In this document: positions 63,807 to 64,000 of the stretch, piece after piece
Layout: the number at the start of each line of letters is the position of its first letter
Position numbering within the stretch: position 1 is the first letter of the stretch
NCBI GenBank assembly: GCA_030447525.1
Contig: JAUJOR010000006.1
Location: 224,085-288,084, forward strand
Reading direction: 5' to 3'
DNA from: Chloroflexota bacterium
GTDB taxonomy: Bacteria; Chloroflexota; UBA11872; UBA12225
DNA length: 64,000 nucleotides
The notes under the pieces: generated by a model
The model's database searches: none
Seen by the model: only the letters and a program-made list of their open reading frames with translations
Told to the model about the DNA's origin: nothing
Position numbers and translations under genes: made by a program

Positions 63807-64000
63807 TCAGGCAGCGCGGTGGTAGCTGTGGTGGAGCCCGCCCAAGACCGGCCGCGAGCTGATCGCGCCGGTGGGTACGGGACTGCGGGAGACGGGGAGC
63901 GGCAGCTCCAGTGCCAAGCTGCGGTGTGGCCGGTCGGTGTTGTAATACGCCACGTACTCGGCGAGCACGCTGCGCAGGTGCTGCTCGTTGAGGATGAGTA
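63807..64000 (-). pseudogene. IS transposase (integrase-core) C-terminus, cut by window edge
   Basis: The complement encodes LNEQHLRSVLAEYVAYYNTD, RPHRSLALELPLPVSRSPVP and RPVLGGLHHSYHRAA, ending at TGA (63,807-63,809). This is the end of an rve-type integrase-core transposase (IS481/IS3-like), with the Y-N-x-x-R-P-H-R-S-L signature. The rest lies beyond base 64,000, so whether the gene is intact cannot be told. Confidence 0.7.

Overview
The window is very GC-rich (roughly 70% by eye) and looks like an accessory region of a high-GC, probably Chloroflexota (Thermomicrobia-like) chromosome, although an actinobacterial origin cannot be excluded. The pointers are the zinc-ribbon/Clp-N protein at the left end, an LPxTG-type wall-sorting tail, GTG/TTG starts and the mixture of gene families. 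Two kinds of sequence alternate: intact operons with clean ribosome binding sites and ATGA overlaps, and long stretches of decayed genes with several frameshifts each. Since intact ORFs of 800-1,200 codons sit next to the broken ones, the decay looks biological rather than a sequencing fault.

Layout. 1-9.6 kb: Clp-N proteins (one broken by a 10-bp tandem duplication), cupin, DUF488, two kinase-like phosphotransferases, a phosphoribosyltransferase, and a GNAT/aldo-keto-reductase deletion scar; a ~280-bp inverted-repeat element occurs twice and a ~60-bp intergenic repeat at least three times here and next door. 9.9-23.5 kb: a graveyard of IS630, IS110, IS3 and IS1182 elements, RHS, luciferase-like, integrase, VirB4, kinase and HD-domain remnants, with a 5'-truncated tRNA-Asn that looks like an attachment site. 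23,671-28,851: a complete Tn3-family transposon with 35-bp ends and a 5-bp GTGTT target duplication, carrying a tyrosine recombinase in place of a serine resolvase and a passenger gene of unknown function. 29.7-36 kb: MazG-like pyrophosphatase, phospholipase-C-like protein, and a tandem ABC exporter pair whose first half is broken. 36.1-42.4 kb: an IS4-type element, a lipoprotein, and a plasmid-type replication module (primase, helicase, initiator-like protein) with large palindromes between genes. 42.8-48.6 kb: a PstS-like lipoprotein, a large hybrid histidine kinase and a response regulator with a PP2C-type phosphatase output, apparently one signalling operon.

50.8-58.1 kb is the most interesting part: a metal-resistance (probably mercury) island. 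A MerR regulator precedes two near-identical MerR-type promoters with 20-bp spacers. The first drives an LPxTG-tailed YVTN beta-propeller; the second drives a small HMA metallochaperone, a P1B-type ATPase with an unusual YPC motif, a membrane-anchored HMA protein and a CcdA-like membrane protein. In the anchored HMA protein the first cysteine of the GMTCxxC motif is replaced by an in-frame TGA. The frame continues through a complete HMA domain, and a hairpin with GGU in its loop follows at the distance expected for a bacterial SECIS. It is therefore a strong selenoprotein candidate. Next to it lie a divergent MerF-like protein, a CopZ-like Fe-S metallochaperone and a CmtR-like ArsR repressor around a palindromic operator.

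58.3-64 kb: a VirD4/TraG fragment cut by an IS982 element, PAP2 and YihY membrane proteins, nested IS6 elements (one with a nonsense codon), a voltage-gated-type ion channel, and an IS transposase end running off the window.
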